Shown one piece after another: positions 61,394-64,000 of a DNA stretch of 64,000 bases. A program made the position numbers and the translations under genes. The notes below the pieces were generated by a model. It was not told the DNA's origin and did not search any database. It saw only the letters and a list, made by a program, of their open reading frames with translations. Source of the DNA: Shewanella sp. OPT22 (GTDB taxonomy: Bacteria > Pseudomonadota > Gammaproteobacteria > Enterobacterales > Shewanellaceae). The stretch is from contig NZ_PGVH01000043.1 in NCBI RefSeq assembly GCF_004168585.1, positions 1 through 64,000 of the forward strand, read 5' to 3'. The stretch's first letter is position 1; each line of letters opens with the position of its first letter.

Positions 61394-61834
61394 GTGAAGA
61401 AATGGATATCTACAGGGTTTTTATTGCTTACGGGTTGTGCTCACTTTAGCCAATGGAAATATTTTGAACCCGTCAATGAGCCGACAAATGTTCAATCTTT
61501 AGTTTACGTCTATCATGATTGTTCAAAAGGAAAAATTGAAGGGCAGGGTATTACAGTTGCTATTGAACAGAACGATAAAGCTTATATGCCTAAAGGGTCT
61601 TATTTTGCAACTTATCTCAATGTCGGAAAAACTCTGCTTACTTCCACTTTCACAGAAAAAAAATATCACTTCCAATTTAATACAAAACCAGCTCAGACCG
61701 TTTATCTTAAATTGCAATCCAACGACGATGATTCCGTGACGACAAAACAAATACCTCATCAAATCGCAAAAAAAGAAATTAAGAATTGTAGATTAGCTAA
61801 GTCAGGCTATTACACAAGTACTGATGCTTCATGA
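61394..61834 (+). CDS. Lipoprotein of unknown function
   Basis: A 146-aa protein starting at GTG 61394, with AAAGGAAAG upstream. The leader ISTGFLLLTGC ends in a lipobox (LTGC, Cys15). The mature part has beta-strand character (VQSLVYVYHDCSKG, YMPKGSYFATYLNVGKTLLTS, YHFQFNTKPAQTVYLKLQ), reminiscent of small DUF2846-like lipoproteins, but I would not insist on that family. No operon partner. Confidence 0.75.
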   Translation: MKKWISTGFLLLTGCAHFSQWKYFEPVNEPTNVQSLVYVYHDCSKGKIEGQGITVAIEQNDKAYMPKGSYFATYLNVGKTLLTSTFTEKKYHFQFNTKPAQTVYLKLQSNDDDSVTTKQIPHQIAKKEIKNCRLAKSGYYTSTDAS

Positions 61835-61971
61835 CGCTCTGTTAATTTGCTTGACTCAATAAAGCTATACTTCACAGAGAGAAAAGATATCAAAACAAAT
61901 TATTATAAAAATATTGCAATCAAGACTATTATGCTTGCCATCAATATATTTATGATAAGTTTTGAGGAATT

Positions 61972-62247
61972 ATGAAAATATCAATTGTGGTTTTATTTGC
62001 GATTACTTCATTCCCAGTACTGGCCCAGAACGCTTATTTGTGCAGTAATGGGCATGCAAAGAGAAAGGTAGAGGTCGTGTACAAAGGGCAAAATGCAAAA
62101 GTACCTTGTGATGTACAATACACAAAGTCAGGAAGTGCGGCCATTGTCTGGAGTGCGAGTCATCAAGTTGGTTACTGTGAATCAAAAGCTCAGTCTTTTA
62201 AATCGAAGCTGGAAAGCTTAGGTTGGCAATGCTCACAAAAAAAATAA
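61972..62247 (+). CDS. Small periplasmic protein
   Basis: A 91-aa protein with GAGGAA before the ATG and a Sec signal peptide (KISIVVLFAITSFPVLAQ). The mature 73 residues contain four cysteines (YLCSNGH, VPCDVQY, GYCESKA, WQCSQKK), enough for two disulphides, which fits a small stable periplasmic protein and the presence of DsbB in the genome. Family not recognised. Confidence 0.8.
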   Translation: MKISIVVLFAITSFPVLAQNAYLCSNGHAKRKVEVVYKGQNAKVPCDVQYTKSGSAAIVWSASHQVGYCESKAQSFKSKLESLGWQCSQKK

Positions 62248-62361
62248 CTTTAAAAAGGTAATTTGTTTTAATGTTCAATAACTACCTTTATCAAATTGAT
62301 AGCACATGTAGCAGTAAACTGAGGTATAATTTAAGGATAAGAATATACATTTAAAGTAGCA

Positions 62362-64000
62362 ATGTTACCTCAGTTATCCCACAAGCACACGATTGAGCCT
62401 CTTTATTTAGAGTACCTATTAGAATTAGAAAAAAGCCACTTTAGTGGCGAGGTAGATAAGCGTTACAACGCTAGAGTTGTTCAAGCCACTGACAACTCCG
62501 TTTACCAGTTTCTACCTCAGGCTGTTATTTATCCTAAAACACAAGCTGATATACAGTTTGCTCTTCAATTAGCGAATCAAGATGAATATATCGATATCAC
62601 CTTTAGTCCACGAGGCGGCGGCACAGGAACCAACGGACAATCGTTAACCCATGGAATTATCATTGATATTTCCAGGCATTTGACAAAAGTCCTCGAAGTA
62701 AATGCTGAAGAAGGCTGGGCCCGAGTCGAAACAGGGTTAGTTAAAGATAAGCTCAATGATGTGCTACGTCCTTACGGATTCTTTTTTAGCCCCGACTTAT
62801 CGACTTCAAATCGTGCAACTATTGGTGGAATGATTAATACCGATGCATCTGGTGCAGGTTCATTAGTCTATGGAAAAACGTCCGATCACGTTCTTGAACT
62901 ATCAAGTGTGTTGATGGATGGCTCTGTACTTAATACTAAACCAGTAGAAAAAAGTGCTGCATTAAATGGTAAGCCACTGTTTTCAGCCATAGCTAATGAT
63001 TCTTTAACTGAGCGTCAGCTAATTCTAGAGCATTTTCCTAAACTGAATCGTTTTTTGACGGGCTATGACTTAAAGCATCTGTGGAATGATGAGCTGACGC
63101 AGTTCGACCTTACACGTATTCTAACTGGTTCTGAAGGGACACTAGCTGTCATCACTGAGGCTAAATTAAACCTTACGCCTATTCCTAAAAAAAGGTTCCT
63201 TGTAAACATCAAGTATGATTCTTTTGAGTCAGCTTTGAGACATGCTCCGCATTTGGTTGCAGCCAATGCAACCGTAGTTGAAACGATTGATTCTAAGGTG
63301 CTGAATTTAGCGAAAGAGGACATTATTTGGCATTCAGTGTCAGACTTGATTTCAGAGGTTGAAGGTAAGGTCATTGATGGCATCAATATGGTTGAGTTTG
63401 CTGGCGATGAAGCTGAAGTACAACACAGAGTTGATAAACTTCAGTTATTACTTGAACAGCAATTAACAACTCAAAAGTCAGGATTAATTGGTTATCAGTA
63501 CACCGATAATTTAGCGAGTATTGGTAAAGTCTATGCCATGCGTAAGAAAGCAGTGGGCTTACTCGGTGCGACGAAAGGTAACCGGAAACCATTAGCTTTT
63601 GCTGAAGATACTGCTGTTCCACCTGAAAATTTGGCCGACTTCATAATGGAGTTCCGGACATTACTTGATTCACACAATCTTCAGTATGGTATGTTTGGCC
63701 ATGTTGATGCTGGTGTTCTTCATGTTCGTCCAGCGTTAGATATGTGCGACCCTGCCGATGAAAAGTTACTTAGAGTTGTTTCAGATGAAGTGAATGCACT
63801 CACTCAAAAATACGGTGGTTTAATGTGGGGCGAACACGGAAAAGGTGTTCGTGGAGAATATGCACCTAACGTATTTGGTCAGGAACTATATCAACTTCAA
63901 TGCAAGATTAAAGGACTATTTGATCCACATAATCGACTGAATCCTGGCAAGTTATTTGCGCCTGATGGCAATGCTTTAAAATATGATGTTGATAGTGAAA
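62362..64000 (+). CDS. ydiJ: YdiJ-type FAD-linked oxidase/Fe-S protein, 5' part (runs off window)
   Basis: The frame is open from ATG 62362 to the window edge (546 codons, no stop), so it is the N-terminal half of a protein of about 1000 aa. The FAD_binding_4 domain has TFSPRGGGTGTNGQSLTHG and SPDLSTSNRATIGGMINTDASGAGSLVYGKTSDHV. The FAD-oxidase C-terminal domain contains FGHVDAGVLHVRPALDMC and GLMWGEHGKGVRGEY, ending NPGKLFAPDG. The Fe-S and CCG domains of YdiJ would follow beyond 64000. E. coli YdiJ oxidises D-2-hydroxyacids (D-2-hydroxyglutarate). TATAAT at 62325 may be the -10. Start has only a weak ribosome binding site. Confidence 0.92.
   Translation, partial: MLPQLSHKHTIEPLYLEYLLELEKSHFSGEVDKRYNARVVQATDNSVYQFLPQAVIYPKTQADIQFALQLANQDEYIDITFSPRGGGTGTNGQSLTHGIIIDISRHLTKVLEVNAEEGWARVETGLVKDKLNDVLRPYGFFFSPDLSTSNRATIGGMINTDASGAGSLVYGKTSDHVLELSSVLMDGSVLNTKPVEKSAALNGKPLFSAIANDSLTERQLILEHFPKLNRFLTGYDLKHLWNDELTQFDLTRILTGSEGTLAVITEAKLNLTPIPKKRFLVNIKYDSFESALRHAPHLVAANATVVETIDSKVLNLAKEDIIWHSVSDLISEVEGKVIDGINMVEFAGDEAEVQHRVDKLQLLLEQQLTTQKSGLIGYQYTDNLASIGKVYAMRKKAVGLLGATKGNRKPLAFAEDTAVPPENLADFIMEFRTLLDSHNLQYGMFGHVDAGVLHVRPALDMCDPADEKLLRVVSDEVNALTQKYGGLMWGEHGKGVRGEYAPNVFGQELYQLQCKIKGLFDPHNRLNPGKLFAPDGNALKYDVDSE

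Noticed and set aside
1-64000. Prophage, insertion sequence, secretion or defence island
   Set aside because: No transposase, phage structural gene, restriction, retron or Cas gene is recognisable; the only recombinase is intI.

Overview
The window is a chromosomal segment of an AT-rich marine gammaproteobacterium, most likely Shewanellaceae or another Alteromonadales. The reasons are the minCDE / ycgL / ycgN / dsbB / nhaB / fadR / spoVR-yeaH-prkA order, a long-form Pst permease operon, a CrbS/CrbR-type acetate-response pair, and a FadR of enterobacterial length (238 aa) without the roughly 40-residue insertion known from Vibrio FadR. The assignment is an inference from gene content, not a database match.

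Region 1 (1-1.2 kb): a LacI-family regulator. Region 2 (1.2 to about 13.5 kb, perhaps to 16 kb): a chromosomal integron. A full-length integron integrase (minus strand, LexA/SOS-like box just upstream) faces an attI region and an array of small + strand cassettes. Nine well-formed attC sites (2858-6656) separate lipoproteins, a GNAT acetyltransferase, a GIY-YIG-like (T5orf172/MUG113) protein, a membrane-anchored lipoyl-like protein, an ORF-less cassette and small membrane proteins. Two attC architectures occur: a compact ~55-bp type (4 copies) and a long ~100-bp type. Farther from attI the sites decay to right-half remnants, and the later genes (Sel1-repeat proteins, an NTF2-like protein, an SDR/HxlR pair, DUF2569, DUF998, GNAT) look like fossil or fused cassettes.

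Region 3 (16-28.2 kb): conserved core genes. These are minE-minD-minC (minus), ycgL, an MltB-family protein whose catalytic Glu position is Ala, ycgN, dsbB, nhaB, fadR with a FadR-like operator over its -10, and the spoVR-yeaH-prkA stress cluster. Region 4 (28.4-42.3 kb): a LuxR-type response regulator and a solute-symporter-linked hybrid histidine kinase (CrbR/CrbS-like) next to a DcaP-like porin and a branched-chain-type ABC transporter operon carrying two acyl-CoA-synthetase-family enzymes. Together they look like an uptake and CoA-activation module for an organic acid. Tandem 14-bp palindromic repeats lie between the kinase and the porin.

Region 5 (42.3-48.7 kb): LysP-like permease, Bfd with a Fur box, patatin-like protein, an orphan 263-aa protein, DUF1415, DUF2797 and an EamA transporter. 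Region 6 (48.7-55.4 kb): a structured inverted-repeat element, then two paralogous secreted GH13 alpha-amylases (the second with His to Asp in conserved region I) flanking a Tat-exported PLP-enzyme / FAD-lactone-oxidase pair and a divergent TetR. Region 7 (55.5-61.3 kb): pstC-pstA-pstB-phoU behind a Pho box, without pstS. Region 8 (61.4-64 kb): two small exported proteins and the 5' part of ydiJ, which runs off the window. I saw no tRNA, rRNA, CRISPR array or IS element, and no recognisable multi-gene defence system.
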